Shown here piece by piece: positions 55,226 through 64,000 of a DNA stretch of 64,000 bases; position 1 is the first letter of the stretch; every line of letters begins with the position of its first letter. The position numbers and the translations under genes are program-made. The notes beneath the pieces were generated by a model. The model made no database searches. It worked only from the letters and a program-made list of their open reading frames with translations, and was not told the origin of the DNA. This DNA comes from an uncultured Actinomycetes bacterium (GTDB lineage: Bacteria > Actinomycetota > Actinomycetes > Nanopelagicales > Nanopelagicaceae): assembly GCA_903843225.1 (NCBI GenBank), contig CAIMOX010000007.1, forward strand, positions 16,282 through 80,281, read 5' to 3'.

Positions 55226-55447
55226 ATGAGCGAGAAGAAACTTTCCTATGAAGCGGCGCGGGATGAACTCACAGAGGTGGTCGCCGAACTCGAATCTGGT
55301 CAATCCTCGCTAGAAGATTCCCTCAAGCTTTGGGAGCGTGGTGAGCTCCTCGCCAAGATCTGCCAAGAGTGGCTCGATGGCGCTAAGTCAAAGTTAGAAG
55401 CTGCCAAGAGCGCTCGCGATGAGAAAACTGCAGCCCCTGATGCCTGA
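55226..55447 (+). CDS. xseB: Exodeoxyribonuclease VII small subunit
   Basis: 73 residues from the ATG at 55226 (GGAAGGAG 13-20 nt upstream; a frame beginning earlier lies within xseA). [51 protein letters not shown] is the XseB helix-turn-helix-turn pattern. Several copies bind one XseA. It overlaps the fumarase start by 8 nt. Confidence 0.95.
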   Translation: MSEKKLSYEAARDELTEVVAELESGQSSLEDSLKLWERGELLAKICQEWLDGAKSKLEAAKSARDEKTAAPDA

Positions 55448-57092
55448 ATTTAATTACGAGGATCTCCTCCCGATTGGGCCAGATACAACTGAGTACCGAC
55501 TCATTTCAACCGAAGGCGTATCCACTTTTCAGGCTGAAGGTATGGAGTTCCTCACAGTAACTCCCGAAGCGATCGCGCTTTTAACTTCAGAAGCGATCCA
55601 CGATATCTCGCACTATCTGCGCGATGACCATCTTCAGCAGCTGGCAAATATCATGACCGATGATGAAGCATCTGCGAATGATCGCTTCGTAGCTCTTGAT
55701 CTCTTAAAGAACGCCAACATCGCAGCTGGTGGAGTTTTGCCGATGTGCCAAGACACTGGTACCGCTCTCGTCATGGGAAAGAAGGGCCAGCGAGTTCTCA
55801 CATCCGAGAAAGATGAGAAATCAATCTCGCGTGGCGTTTACGATGCCTTCACCACTCTCAACCTGCGCTACTCACAGATGGCAGCAGTAACGACGTGGGA
55901 TGAGAAGAACACGGGAAATAATCTCCCGGCCCAAGTTGAGATCTACTCTGATTCAGAGCACGCCGATGAATATAACTTCCTCTTTATCGCCAAGGGTGGC
56001 GGAAGCGCGAATAAATCCTTCCTCTACCAAGAGACGAAGGCGGTCTTAAATCCCACATCATTTATGAATTGGCTCGATGAGAAACTTCGCTCCCTCGGTA
56101 CCGCAGCCTGCCCGCCTTATCACTTAGCAATTGTGATCGGTGGCACCAGCGCAGAGTTCACCCTCAAGAGCGCAAAACTCGCCTCAACTCATTACTTGGA
56201 TTCCTTGCCTACAACCGGAGATGCTGCCACTGGTCGCGCCTTCCGCGATCTCGATCTGGAGCAACAAGTCCTTGAGCTCACACGAACCCTTGGTATCGGC
56301 GCACAATTTGGCGGAAAGTACTTCTGTCACGATGTTCGAGTTGTCCGACTCCCCCGTCACGGTGCATCTCTACCCATCGCAATCGCAGTCTCATGCTCGG
56401 CTGACCGCCAAGCAAAGGGCAAGATCACCAAAGATGGCATCTTCCTCGAAAAACTTGAACGCGATCCGGCCAGATTCATGCCGGAGACGACGGATGAGCA
56501 CCTCGATGACAATGTGGTGGAGATCGATCTCAATCAGCCTATGGCTGATGTCTTAAAGATCCTCTCCCAGTACCCGATTAAGACTCGACTCTCACTCAAT
56601 GGCACTTTAATTGTTGCCCGAGATCTTGCCCATGCCAAGATCAAAGAGCTCTTGGACTCTGGGAAAGAACTTCCTGAATACTTTAAAGAGCATGCCGTCT
56701 ATTACGCAGGTCCTGCGAAGACGCCAGTGGGATATGCCTCAGGGTCATTTGGACCAACGACCGCTGGTCGGATGGACTCCTATGTTGATCAGTTCCAAGC
56801 TGCTGGTGGCTCGATGGTGATGCTGGCAAAGGGCAATCGCTCAAAGGCTGTTACTGACGCCTGCAAAAATCACGGTGGTTTTTATCTCGGTTCAATTGGT
56901 GGTCCAGCTGCAAGGCTTGCCCAAGAGTGCATCACCAAGGTCGAGGTTCTAGATTATGCCGAACTCGGCATGGAGGCGGTCTGGAAGATTGAGGTTCAGA
57001 ACTTCCCAGCGTTTATCGTCGTGGACGATAAGGGAAACGACTTCTTCGCCGAGACGAGCAAGCCGATCTCGATTGGTAAGCGACCTAACTAA
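55440..57092 (+). CDS. fumA: Class I fumarate hydratase (4Fe-4S)
   Basis: 550 residues. I start at the ATG at 55440 since family members begin with (M)xEFxYxDLLPxGxDxTxYRL; the frame can be read from 55419 in xse[22 protein letters not shown] and the Fe-S cysteines (for example [15 protein letters not shown]) match FumA/Fum[30 protein letters not shown] is in the C-terminal domain. Class I fumarase is oxygen-sensitive and in actinobacteria often replaces class II FumC. Confidence 0.94.
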   Translation: MPEFNYEDLLPIGPDTTEYRLISTEGVSTFQAEGMEFLTVTPEAIALLTSEAIHDISHYLRDDHLQQLANIMTDDEASANDRFVALDLLKNANIAAGGVLPMCQDTGTALVMGKKGQRVLTSEKDEKSISRGVYDAFTTLNLRYSQMAAVTTWDEKNTGNNLPAQVEIYSDSEHADEYNFLFIAKGGGSANKSFLYQETKAVLNPTSFMNWLDEKLRSLGTAACPPYHLAIVIGGTSAEFTLKSAKLASTHYLDSLPTTGDAATGRAFRDLDLEQQVLELTRTLGIGAQFGGKYFCHDVRVVRLPRHGASLPIAIAVSCSADRQAKGKITKDGIFLEKLERDPARFMPETTDEHLDDNVVEIDLNQPMADVLKILSQYPIKTRLSLNGTLIVARDLAHAKIKELLDSGKELPEYFKEHAVYYAGPAKTPVGYASGSFGPTTAGRMDSYVDQFQAAGGSMVMLAKGNRSKAVTDACKNHGGFYLGSIGGPAARLAQECITKVEVLDYAELGMEAVWKIEVQNFPAFIVVDDKGNDFFAETSKPISIGKRPN

Positions 57093-57111
57093 TTCGCTTT
57101 AACCCAGTGAA

Positions 57112-57744
57112 CTAATAGCTGCCAGAGCGGTTGTGCTTGGCGAGCGCCTTACATGGAGTGCCGTAACGAATGCTGATGTAGCGAAGTCCCCACTTGATCT
57201 GAGTAATCGGATTGGTTCGCCAATCCATCGCCACAACTTCCATCTTGTTAGCTGGCAAGGCCTGAGGAATCCCGTGCGCTCCGCTTCGATAATTGTGGGC
57301 TTGGAAGTTCCAGTGGCTCTCTTTATTCCAGAGCGTATCTAGGCAAGAGACTTCACGTGCACTCCACTTATAGGTCGCATCGACCAGGCTCTGGGCAACT
57401 GCCTGGGCGCCGATAGGGCTCTTGGCGAGCTCCACCTGCTCTGAGGCTAGAGCCACGAGCGACATCTGGTGGGCACTCACTGTTGGGATCGAACCCAAAT
57501 CCATGAGACCAGGCGCCATAGGTGGCGTGGTGGTTGGAACCATCAACGCCTCATCACCGGTAAGGGCAGCTCCAGGGCGGCCAGGATTGAGCGGAGTTGC
57601 AGTAACTGAAAGGTCTGGCAAGGTCAGGTCGCGATGGAAGCTGACTTGAGCGAAAGTGGTATCAACGCTGCCGAGGAGCATGATGGAGAGGGCGAGGGTG
57701 AAAGCAAAGGTCGGCTTACGAAGCCGTGGGATCCAATTATCCAT
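57112..57744 (-). CDS. Secreted SLT-like (lytic transglycosylase/Rpf-like) protein
   Basis: 210 residues from the ATG at 57744 with GGAGAGGAGAG upstream. Signal peptide: MDNWIPRLRKPTFAFTLALSIMLLGSVDTTFA|Q. The C-terminal domain (about 130-210) reads SCLDTLWNKESHWNFQAHNYRSGAHGIPQALPANKMEVVAMDWRTNPITQIKWGLRYISIRYGTPCKAL, the goose-lysozyme/SLT-like module of actinobacterial cell-wall enzymes, with Glu in KESHW as the likely catalytic acid. It would cut peptidoglycan outside the membrane. A structured leader lies upstream. Confidence 0.85.
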   Translation of the reverse strand: MDNWIPRLRKPTFAFTLALSIMLLGSVDTTFAQVSFHRDLTLPDLSVTATPLNPGRPGAALTGDEALMVPTTTPPMAPGLMDLGSIPTVSAHQMSLVALASEQVELAKSPIGAQAVAQSLVDATYKWSAREVSCLDTLWNKESHWNFQAHNYRSGAHGIPQALPANKMEVVAMDWRTNPITQIKWGLRYISIRYGTPCKALAKHNRSGSY

Positions 57745-57876
57745 CGTTGCTCTCCTCTCCCTGCTCATCCTTCACACGAGAAATTCCTCTGTGCCGGGCT
57801 AAAGAGTTACAGCGATGTGAAGAGACGGCAAATTTAAACCCGCATAGATGTGGTAAAACTTTTTATTCACAGTTTT

Positions 57877-58002
57877 GGGGCTCTGAAAAAGTGCAGGTCA
57901 GCCCTTAAAGAGTGGCAAATGTCCGTTTTGTCCTCACAGCGAGATTTACCGCCGTTTTTAGAGTCGGTCCACCACATGGACTACCACGGAGTTTAAAGGG
58001 CT
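57877..58002 (-). promoter_or_regulatory. Candidate structured leader RNA upstream of the SLT-like gene
   Basis: In minus-strand RNA: outer stem AGCCCTT (57996-58002) with AAGGGCT (57900-57906); inside it hairpin A GTCCA/TGGAC (57967-57981) and hairpin B GGTAAAT/ATTTGCC (57944-57950 with 57914-57920), forming a three-way junction. The GGGCT arm can instead pair with AGCCC at 57878-57882, an alternative pairing like that of riboswitches. It does not match the c-di-AMP ydaO motif known before Rpf genes. Chance pairing is possible. Confidence 0.35.
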
Positions 58003-58020
58003 AGCGCCTGGGGTGAGAGG

Positions 58021-59409
58021 TTAGGCGCTGAAGTTGAGTGGCTCTTCCAACATCTCGGTAACAAGGGCTGCGATCGCCGACCGCTCTGACCTTGTCAGGG
58101 TGACGTGGGCGAAGAGTGAGTGGCCCTTCAACGCTTCGACCACGGCGGCTATGCCGTCATGGCGGCCGACCCGCAAGTTATCGCGCTGGGCGATGTCATG
58201 GGTCAAGATCACTCGAGAGCCTTGGCCAATTCTGGAGAGGACGGTCAAGAGAACACCGCGCTCCAGCGATTGTGCCTCATCAACGATGACAAAACTGTCA
58301 TGGAGTGAACGACCGCGGATATGGGTGAGCGGGAGAACTTCAATCAGGCCTCGATCGATGATCTCATCAATCACGCTCTGGCTCACGAGAGCTCCCAAAG
58401 TATCGAAGACCGCTTGGGCCCACGGTGACATCTTCTCGTTCTCAGATCCAGGGAGGTAGCCGAGCTCTTGGCCACCCACGGCGTAGAGCGGACGGAAGAT
58501 GACGACCTTCTTATGGTGACGTCGTTCGAGGACAGCTTCTAATCCAGCGCAGAGTGCGAGCGCAGATTTTCCGGTACCAGCTCGACCGCCGAGAGAGACG
58601 ATACCGATCTCATTATCTAAAAGGAGATCGAGTGCGACGCGTTGTTCAGCTGAGCGACCATGGAGACCAAAGGCGGAGCGATCGCCACGGACGAGTTGGA
58701 TCCGCTTGTCGGCAGTAACTCGAGCAAGCGCGCTCCCTTTCTCGGAGTGAAGAACAAGTCCGGTATGAACTGGGTACTCGGTGCCAAGTTCGTGGGCAGT
58801 GCGATCATTTTCATAGAGTGAATCAATAACAGTCCCACCAACGCTTGCCTCAACTATTCCGGTCCAGCCCGCAGTCGATGCCAACTCGGCCCGATACTCC
58901 TCGGCTTCGACACCACACGATGATGCTTTGACGCGAAGCGGAAGATCCTTGGTGACGAGGACTACATTGCGGCCCTCTGCCATGAGGTTCTTGGCAATCG
59001 CCAGGATTCGAGTGTCATTTGACCCATCGCGCATAAATCCAGATGGGAGCGTGGAGAGATCTGAGTGATTGAGCTCGACCCGAAGTGAGCCGCCCTCATC
59101 ATTAATATCAATTGATTCATCGAGGCGACCATGTTTAATCCGAATATCATCAAGCATCCGAAGCGCTGACCGGGCGAAGTAACCGAGCTCGGGGTGGTCT
59201 CGTTTAATCTCGAGTTCACCAATCACGATGATCGGAATAATCACCTCATGCTCAGCGAATCGAGCAATTGCCGCAGGATCTGCGAGCAAGACGCTGGTAT
59301 CTAATACATAAGTCGTGCGACCTTTATGGCTTTTTGCAGGGGCCAAAGTGGATATCTCGCATTTCCGCGCTAAGTATTCGGTTCCGGGGGAATCGGACTT
59401 ATGGTTCAA
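58021..59409 (-). CDS. PIN-PhoH fusion protein (PhoH2-like)
   Basis: 462 residues. An N-terminal PIN nuclease domain ([53 protein letters not shown]) is followed by a PhoH ATPase ([71 protein letters not shown]). PhoH2 proteins are sequence-specific RNA helicase/RNases. The start is uncertain: the first codon of the open frame is TTG at 59409 and no ATG or GTG lies in frame before the PIN domain. Confidence 0.88.
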   Translation of the reverse strand: MNHKSDSPGTEYLARKCEISTLAPAKSHKGRTTYVLDTSVLLADPAAIARFAEHEVIIPIIVIGELEIKRDHPELGYFARSALRMLDDIRIKHGRLDESIDINDEGGSLRVELNHSDLSTLPSGFMRDGSNDTRILAIAKNLMAEGRNVVLVTKDLPLRVKASSCGVEAEEYRAELASTAGWTGIVEASVGGTVIDSLYENDRTAHELGTEYPVHTGLVLHSEKGSALARVTADKRIQLVRGDRSAFGLHGRSAEQRVALDLLLDNEIGIVSLGGRAGTGKSALALCAGLEAVLERRHHKKVVIFRPLYAVGGQELGYLPGSENEKMSPWAQAVFDTLGALVSQSVIDEIIDRGLIEVLPLTHIRGRSLHDSFVIVDEAQSLERGVLLTVLSRIGQGSRVILTHDIAQRDNLRVGRHDGIAAVVEALKGHSLFAHVTLTRSERSAIAALVTEMLEEPLNFSA

Positions 59410-59489
59410 AAGGTAGAACTCGCCAGGGCGCGGGGGTGGGCGACACGCAGCCGCTCAACGTTAAATTTAGGTGACGGTTAAATTACTAG

Positions 59490-59520
59490 CCATCACTGGC
59501 CCATCACTGACCCATCACTG
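59490..59520. repeat. Short direct repeat at the uppS 3' end
   Basis: CCATCACTG occurs three times with a period of 11 bp (59490, 59501, 59512), the last copy containing the uppS stop. The remainder of 59410-59489 shows no gene. Confidence 0.6.
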
Positions 59521-60309
59521 ACCAAAGCGGCGGTGGCGCTGGGCATAGGCCCGAAGCGCTCTCAAAAAATCTACTCGTCGAAAATCTGGCCAATAGGCCT
59601 CACAGAAGTAGAACTCAGAGTGAGCAGATTGCCAGAGTAAAAAGCCTGAGAGGCGCTGCTCCCCTGATGTTCGGATCACAAGCTCTGGATCCGGCGCTCC
59701 CTTTGTATAGAGATGTTTATCGATCTGCGCGATGGTGAGCTCCTGCGCGATCTCATCAGCTGATCGATCTGCTTCGACTCCAGCCTTTATGTAATCCCTG
59801 ACTGCATCGACGATCTCGCGGCGCCCACCATAACCGATTGCAACATTCACGATGATCGATGAGCACCCTTGTGATGCTTGCTCGGCAGCTTTGAGACCGG
59901 CTTGCAACCACTCAGGCAAGAGATCGAGTGCGCCTAAGGCACGTACCTCCCATCGCTTTTGCGCGGCAAGGTAATCAACTGCCCCAGCAATAATTTTTAA
60001 TAAGAGGTCGAGCTCTTCTGGATCTCGAGTGAGGTTATCTGTACTGAGGAGCCACAAGGTGATGATGCCAACATCCGACTCTTCACACCAATCTAAAAGT
60101 TCGACAATCTTTTCTGCACCCCGGCGGTGGCCATCTTCGGGGCGACCAAAATTACTCTTCGCCCATCTGCGATTACCATCAAGGATGACGCCGACATGTT
60201 GTGGAGTCTTCGCATCTTTGAGTTGGCGCATCAAGCGCTTCTCGTAGAGCGGGTAGATCAAGGATTTAATAGCAGGCTTAATCTGATCTCGTAATATTTC
60301 GTTTGGCAC
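59515..60309 (-). CDS. uppS: Isoprenyl (cis-prenyl) transferase, UppS-like
   Basis: 264 residues from GTG. GVILDGNRRWAKSNFG holds the catalytic Asp; GAEKIVELLDWCEESDVGIITLWLLSTDNL, NVAIGYGGRREIVDAV and PELVIRTSGEQRLSGFLLWQSAHSEFYF are the family motifs. It condenses IPP units into a polyprenyl diphosphate carrier for cell-wall synthesis. Chain length cannot be read from sequence; actinobacteria often have two such enzymes. Confidence 0.94.
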   Translation of the reverse strand: MPNEILRDQIKPAIKSLIYPLYEKRLMRQLKDAKTPQHVGVILDGNRRWAKSNFGRPEDGHRRGAEKIVELLDWCEESDVGIITLWLLSTDNLTRDPEELDLLLKIIAGAVDYLAAQKRWEVRALGALDLLPEWLQAGLKAAEQASQGCSSIIVNVAIGYGGRREIVDAVRDYIKAGVEADRSADEIAQELTIAQIDKHLYTKGAPDPELVIRTSGEQRLSGFLLWQSAHSEFYFCEAYWPDFRRVDFLRALRAYAQRHRRFGQ

Positions 60310-60327
60310 GGAACTACCTACGCAGCG

Positions 60328-60663
60328 TTATTTCTGGTTGAGAGCTGAAAAATCTGCGACTGCGCGACGGTCTGCAATAAACGAGGCGACTGGGAAGGTG
60401 CCAGCGAGCATGTAGAAGAAGGCAGTTTTGAGCGGTTTGCGCACTGCAAAACAGTAGTTAAAGGTCACAAGGAGGTAGACCATGTAGGCGAAGCCATGAA
60501 CGACTGCGATGAGGCGGATGATGGTCGGCACATTGTCATTGGTCGCAGTGAGCTTGATTGGAAGGTAGATCAACCAAAGAAGTAGCGACATCACGCCTGC
60601 GATATTGGCCATCACTCGAAATCTAGCGAGCGCGCCCTCTTTATTGCCTTGAAAAATCTTCAT
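60328..60663 (-). CDS. DUF3817 membrane protein
   Basis: 111 residues with three TM segments (VMSLLLWLIYLPIKL, IRLIAVVHGFAYMVYLLVTFNYCF, LKTAFFYMLAGTFPVASFIAD). VVHGFxYMVYL and GTFPVASFIADRR are the DUF3817 signature. Its ATG overlaps the SURF1 stop (ATGA). Function unknown. Confidence 0.88.
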   Translation of the reverse strand: MKIFQGNKEGALARFRVMANIAGVMSLLLWLIYLPIKLTATNDNVPTIIRLIAVVHGFAYMVYLLVTFNYCFAVRKPLKTAFFYMLAGTFPVASFIADRRAVADFSALNQK

Positions 60664-61415
60664 AGATTTACTGTACCCCTTTGATCAAGGTCTTCTGGAC
60701 TATCTCCCGACGCCTCGACTTTGCGTTTCACGCCCCGGCTGTAGAGCGGGAGAAAGAGCACGAGGATCGCCATAAACCACCAGGTGATGACGTAGGCGAT
60801 ATGTTGCCAATAGAAGCCACCAATGGGGTTGATGATCTGAGGAGCCGGGATGCGGTTACCGATAATTGCGGTACCCGTGGCATCGCTCTCGCGTAGCGCG
60901 CTCACATACCCATCATAAAGTTGATACTTCCCGAGTCCAGCGACAAGTGCGGGATCGAGCCGTGACAAGACGCTATCGCTGCCATCCGCGTGATCTTCAT
61001 TTTGATGTGGGTAGAGGCGCCCGACGACAGTTATCTGATCGCTCCGGTCTGGCAAGGATTGATCATGGATCCCTCGAACAACCAAGATAGCGCGTCCACC
61101 TGAGAGTGACATCAATCCCACATCGAGATCAACTAATTGTGTAGGAGTCAGAACTTGGCGGGGCGCGCTATAAAACTTCACATAGGTACCGGCAAAGCTC
61201 ACGAGTCGGTTGTAGGCAGCATCTCGTAAGTTGTGACCAGCAACAGCGACGCTCTCTAGAGGAATAATTGATTTTTCAGGTGGTGTCTGTGATTGGTGCG
61301 AAACGCTCTGCGCGCGATGTAATTGCCAGAGGCCAAGTTCAACAAAGCCAGCAGAGAGAATAAGTATGAGCAAGAGCGAAAGTGCGCTCTTCACCACCCT
61401 ATTGGGTTGACTCAT
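60660..61415 (-). CDS. SURF1 family cytochrome oxidase assembly protein
   Basis: 251 residues with an N-terminal TM (LSLLLILILSAGFVELGLWQL) ending in the SURF1 motif GLWQLHRA, a soluble middle, and a C-terminal TM (HIAYVITWWFMAILVLFLPLY). SURF1 helps insert heme a into cytochrome c oxidase. Its ATG overlaps the stop of the 49-codon gene upstream (ATGA). Confidence 0.9.
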   Translation of the reverse strand: MSQPNRVVKSALSLLLILILSAGFVELGLWQLHRAQSVSHQSQTPPEKSIIPLESVAVAGHNLRDAAYNRLVSFAGTYVKFYSAPRQVLTPTQLVDLDVGLMSLSGGRAILVVRGIHDQSLPDRSDQITVVGRLYPHQNEDHADGSDSVLSRLDPALVAGLGKYQLYDGYVSALRESDATGTAIIGNRIPAPQIINPIGGFYWQHIAYVITWWFMAILVLFLPLYSRGVKRKVEASGDSPEDLDQRGTVNL

Positions 61416-61561
61416 TCCTTTGTATTCTCGTCCTGCGAACGTTGAACGCGCTTATAGCGACGGTAAAAACTGATGCATAAGATGACGACGGCGAGCGTTA
61501 AGAAGACCATCGTCAGTGAGCCTGCGATACCAACATTCACATTCTGCGTTGTGTCGTTCAT
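61412..61561 (-). CDS. Very small single-TM protein upstream of SURF1 (49 aa)
   Basis: A 49-codon frame starting at the ATG complementary to 61559-61561: MNDTTQNVNVGIAGS, a TM helix (LTMVFLTLAVVILCISFY) and a basic-charged tail (RRYKRVQRSQDENTKE). Its TGA overlaps the SURF1 ATG (ATGA), indicating coupled translation, and GATACT ends 6 nt before its ATG. Size and topology resemble small respiratory-complex accessory proteins, but no family is recognised. Confidence 0.65.
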   Translation of the reverse strand: MNDTTQNVNVGIAGSLTMVFLTLAVVILCISFYRRYKRVQRSQDENTKE

Positions 61562-61593
61562 GGCTCAAGTATCCCTCATCTCACCTTGCGCCG

Positions 61594-61599
61594 TAGACT
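61594..61599 (+). promoter_or_regulatory. Predicted leaderless -10 element of the DUF4307 gene
   Basis: TAGACT followed by seven bases and the ATG at 61607. Confidence 0.5.
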
Positions 61600-61606
61600 C
61601 AGTACC

Positions 61607-62014
61607 ATGCGGCGCGAAGATGATCCCTATCTCAGAAGGCGTTATGGAATCCCCGAACCAACCAGATCGCCACTGAAGAAGTGGTTCCTGCCTGCTCTAC
61701 TCCTAGCTGTCGCCGGCGGCTCGTGGCTCGCCTGGTCAGCTAATCACTACAGTCGGCCAGAGATTCGATCAACGCTTATCTCTTTTACTGCGATCGATGT
61801 ATCTCACATGCAGATCCGATACTCCGTCGATTTTCGTACATCGAGCAAGGCTCATCTCTGCCAGCTCATCGCGCGAGATTATGCTGCCAACACCGTTGGT
61901 GAGATCACAGATCGCTTCCCTGCTGGCACCTTTACTCCAGTGACGCTCGTCCGCACAATCCCTACGCGTGTAGCAGCGGTCAATGCCGCGATCCTTCGAT
62001 GTGCTCTTAGTTAA
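61607..62014 (+). CDS. DUF4307 membrane protein
   Basis: 135 residues from the ATG at 61607. N-terminal RREDDPYLRRRYG, one TM (WFLPALLLAVAGGSWLAW) and a beta-rich extracytoplasmic domain ending VAAVNAAILRCAL. This pattern and the place just upstream of greA match DUF4307. Function unknown. Confidence 0.82.
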   Translation: MRREDDPYLRRRYGIPEPTRSPLKKWFLPALLLAVAGGSWLAWSANHYSRPEIRSTLISFTAIDVSHMQIRYSVDFRTSSKAHLCQLIARDYAANTVGEITDRFPAGTFTPVTLVRTIPTRVAAVNAAILRCALS

Positions 62015-62056
62015 GTGAAGTAAAGAAGCCTAACCTCGAGTAAACTCTGCTCTCTT

Positions 62057-62542
62057 ATGAGCACATCCGATAAACCTCAGACCTGGCTAACTCAAGAAGC
62101 GGCCGATCGACTTCGCGCTGAATTAGTTGACCTTGAAGGTCCACGTCGCGCCGATATCGTGAAGAAGATTGAAGCGGCTCGTGCCGAAGGAGATCTGAAG
62201 GAGAACGGTGGATATCACGCTGCAAAGGATGAGCAAGGAAAGATCGAAGCGCGTATCCGCCAGTTAAAACATATGTTGGAGAACGCTCACATCGGTGAGC
62301 CTCCAGCATCTGCCGATGGACTCGTTGGTCAAGGCATGAAGGTCACTGTCGATCTCATGGGTGATGAAGTTGTTTTCTTACTGGGCTCACGCGAAATCGC
62401 AGTTGATGATCTCGATGTTTACTCTGAAAAGTCACCACTAGGAGGCGCTGTCCACGGACAGAGCATTGGTGCAACCGTTACCTACACCGCGCCCAACGGC
62501 CGGGAAATCTCGGTAACCATTAAGGCAGCCGAGTACCTCTAA
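62057..62542 (+). CDS. greA: Transcription elongation factor GreA
   Basis: 161 residues. The N-terminal coiled coil (ADRLRAELVDLEGPRRADIVKKIEAARAEGDLKENGGYHAAKDEQGKIEARIRQLKHML) carries the acidic tip DLKENGGYHAAKDEQ; the C-terminal FKBP-like part ends in PLGGAVHGQSIGATVTYTAPNGREI. It rescues backtracked RNA polymerase. TAAACT lies 10 nt upstream of the ATG, giving a very short leader. Confidence 0.96.
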   Translation: MSTSDKPQTWLTQEAADRLRAELVDLEGPRRADIVKKIEAARAEGDLKENGGYHAAKDEQGKIEARIRQLKHMLENAHIGEPPASADGLVGQGMKVTVDLMGDEVVFLLGSREIAVDDLDVYSEKSPLGGAVHGQSIGATVTYTAPNGREISVTIKAAEYL

Positions 62543-62554
62543 AGCTCTAACCTT

Positions 62555-63343
62555 TTACTTGCTAGCGTTCTTGTATGTACGAACACTCAGTGGCACAAAG
62601 ATTGCCATGATGATCACCATATAGATCAACGAGCTCTGAATCGGGTGAGTACTTGGGAATGAGTTTTTTGTCACTCCAAACATATTGTGGAATCCGAATA
62701 GTTCGCGTACACCGGCGACCATCGTTGAAACTGGATTCCACTCCGCAACATATTGAAGTGGCTTTGGCATCGAGGTTGTCGATGCGAAGGCATTCGATAG
62801 GAAGGTAAGCGGGAAGGTGAAGAGGAAGCTGATATTTGCCACAACCCTGGCATCCTTCGCAACAAGCCCAGCGAAGATTCCAGCCCAGCTCAGTGCGTAG
62901 CCAAAGAGTAGGAGCAAAAGGAAACCTAGGCTGATCTTGAGAATTCCTGCGGTCGGACGCCAGCCAACGATGTAACCAGCGGTACCCATCACTGCGATGA
63001 CAACGATATTGAGAAGGCCGTCACCGAGTGTGCGGCCAGTGACAACAGCTGCGCGCGAGATCGGTAGCGATCTGAAACGATCGATCAACCCCTTCTCCAT
63101 ATCGGCAGCCATTCCCTGGGCAGTCGCTGCCAGGGTAAAGGTGACAGTCTGTACGAAGATTCCAGGCATTAGGAGCTGTACATAACCACCTTTAATTCCC
63201 GCGCCAAGACCTGCAAATACGTAACGGAAGAGCAGCACAAACATCACGGGTTGAATCGTGTTAAAGATCAGGACTTCAGGGACGCGAGTGAGCTGGAGTA
63301 GCTGTCGCTTCATGATGATGAGTGAATCAGTGAGCGCTCTCAC
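62555..63343 (-). CDS. ABC-2 type exporter permease (DrrB-like)
   Basis: 262 residues with six TM segments, for example VLIFNTIQPVMFVLLFRYVFAGLG and AGILKISLGFLLLLLFGYALSWAGIFAGLVA. The ABC-2 signature PxxxxSNAFASTTSMPKPLQYVAEWNPVSTMVAGVREL is clear. Together with the ATPase encoded upstream (overlap 4 nt) it makes a daunorubicin-type exporter. Substrate unknown. Confidence 0.88.
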   Translation of the reverse strand: MRALTDSLIIMKRQLLQLTRVPEVLIFNTIQPVMFVLLFRYVFAGLGAGIKGGYVQLLMPGIFVQTVTFTLAATAQGMAADMEKGLIDRFRSLPISRAAVVTGRTLGDGLLNIVVIAVMGTAGYIVGWRPTAGILKISLGFLLLLLFGYALSWAGIFAGLVAKDARVVANISFLFTFPLTFLSNAFASTTSMPKPLQYVAEWNPVSTMVAGVRELFGFHNMFGVTKNSFPSTHPIQSSLIYMVIIMAIFVPLSVRTYKNASK

Positions 63344-64000
63344 TTACGGCCGCCTTTCTTCTTTGGCGAAACCTCGTCTTCGCCGGCACCAGCACTCTCC
63401 TCTGCCGCATGGCCAGTGAGTGACATAAAGACATCGTCGAGTGATGGGCGCTTAAGCGCGATATCGAGCGGGCGAATCTTTGCAGTATCAAGTTCGCGAA
63501 GAAGTTCGACGAGTGCCTCTCCACCGGTGCTCACTGGTGTGGAAATCTTGCGAAGCCCAGCATCAACAGTTGATGGCGCGCCACCGACACGATCGGCAAT
63601 CTCTTTTGCGCGGGTCATATCTGATTCAGCGACAATAAGTTCGAGTCGCTCACCACCGACCTGAGTCTTGAGTTGATCTGATGTGCCTCGCGCAATTACC
63701 TTGCCATGATCGATCACCGCAATATCGTCGGCGAGCTGATCGGCCTCTTCTAAGTATTGCGTGGTGAGCAAGAGAGTCACGCCCTCATCAACGAGGTTTT
63801 CAATGACCTTCCACATCTCCATGCGACCACGAGGATCGAGCCCAGTTGTTGGTTCATCTAAGAAGAGAACCTTCGGGCGGATAATGAGAGATGCCGCTAA
63901 ATCTAATCGGCGTCGCATTCCACCTGAATATGTTTTGATCGGCCGTTTCGCTGAATCAGTGAGCGAGAATTGCTCAAGGAGCTCGCGAGCTCGCGTATTA
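63340..64000 (-). CDS. ABC-2 exporter ATPase (DrrA-like), N terminus beyond window
   Basis: The frame continues through the window end. Readable part: ...NTRARELLEQFSLTDSA, then the ABC signature TYSGGMRRRLDLA, Walker B VLFLDEPTTGLDPRGR, the H-loop region LLLTTQYLEEADQLADDIAVIDHGKVIARG, and the DrrA-specific C terminus (RPLDIALKRPSLDDVFMSLTGH). The Walker A is off the window. Tail GAGEDEVSPKKKGGRK is acidic then basic. Confidence 0.92.
   Translation of the reverse strand, partial: NTRARELLEQFSLTDSAKRPIKTYSGGMRRRLDLAASLIIRPKVLFLDEPTTGLDPRGRMEMWKVIENLVDEGVTLLLTTQYLEEADQLADDIAVIDHGKVIARGTSDQLKTQVGGERLELIVAESDMTRAKEIADRVGGAPSTVDAGLRKISTPVSTGGEALVELLRELDTAKIRPLDIALKRPSLDDVFMSLTGHAAEESAGAGEDEVSPKKKGGRK

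Noticed and set aside
57745..58020. c-di-AMP (ydaO/yuaA) riboswitch before the SLT-like gene
   Set aside because: I looked for its conserved GACGCCGAA, GGGGUGAAUC and CGACAGCUAAC blocks and did not find them.

Overview
The window is about 50% G+C, densely coded and clearly actinobacterial. It carries two WhiB proteins, a SigR/RsrA-type redox sigma/anti-sigma pair, the AdnA/AdnB helicase-nuclease pair, a multifunctional Kgd (E2o-E1o fusion), UPF0182, DUF2342, DUF5679, DUF3817, DUF4307 and DUF6542-like proteins, and the block UPF0182 - DUF2342 - ThiF-like - whiB7 - uvrD2 - nudC - adnB - adnA also known from mycobacteria and streptomycetes. The moderate GC, very short intergenic gaps and compact gene set suggest a small-genome, probably aquatic, actinobacterium (a Nanopelagicales-like lineage is a guess). 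I saw no IS element, prophage, integrase or CRISPR array.

Layout. 1-4.1 kb: four genes for a UDP-2,3-diacetamido-glucuronic-acid type nucleotide sugar (the window cuts the first). 4.1-5.9 kb: glycosyltransferase operon with two small membrane proteins. 5.9-9.7 kb: sulfur amino-acid/PLP operon (msrA, terC, patB-like, metB-like). 9.75-13.5 kb: tRNA-Arg, whiB1-like, argG, a secreted Gly-rich protein, a degenerate GGDEF protein. 13.6-18.5 kb: kgd, Ni-SOD with its maturation protease, a hotdog thioesterase. 18.6-23.5 kb: rsrA-sigR, aroA-rsgA-hisN, an orphan protein resembling a P-type ATPase N-domain. 23.5-26.9 kb: oxidative pentose phosphate genes (pgl-gnd-zwf) and initiator tRNA. 27-45.1 kb: the conserved actinobacterial repair/WhiB7 block. 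45.2-49.9 kb: typA, ychF, rmuC, DUF6542-like. 49.8-57.1 kb: glpD/glpK, ispH/xseAB, class I fumarase. 57.1-64 kb: secreted SLT-like enzyme with a structured leader, PhoH, uppS, SURF1, DUF4307, greA, and a DrrAB-like exporter cut by the window end.

Regulation is the most interesting layer. At many genes a TAnnnT -10 hexamer ends 6-7 nt before the start codon, predicting leaderless mRNAs. Divergent neighbours (glpD/glpK, sodX/sodN, ispH/xseA, nudC/EEP, sigR/aroA) have promoters packed into a few tens of bp, and glpD/glpK share a single -10. sigR has a consensus SigR promoter. whiB7 has a translated 62-codon leader ORF whose stop lies in the loop of a hairpin directly before an intrinsic terminator, the classic attenuation layout. 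A possible three-way-junction leader RNA precedes the SLT gene, and a cluster of four DnaA-box-like nonamers lies before a YgjP-like gene.
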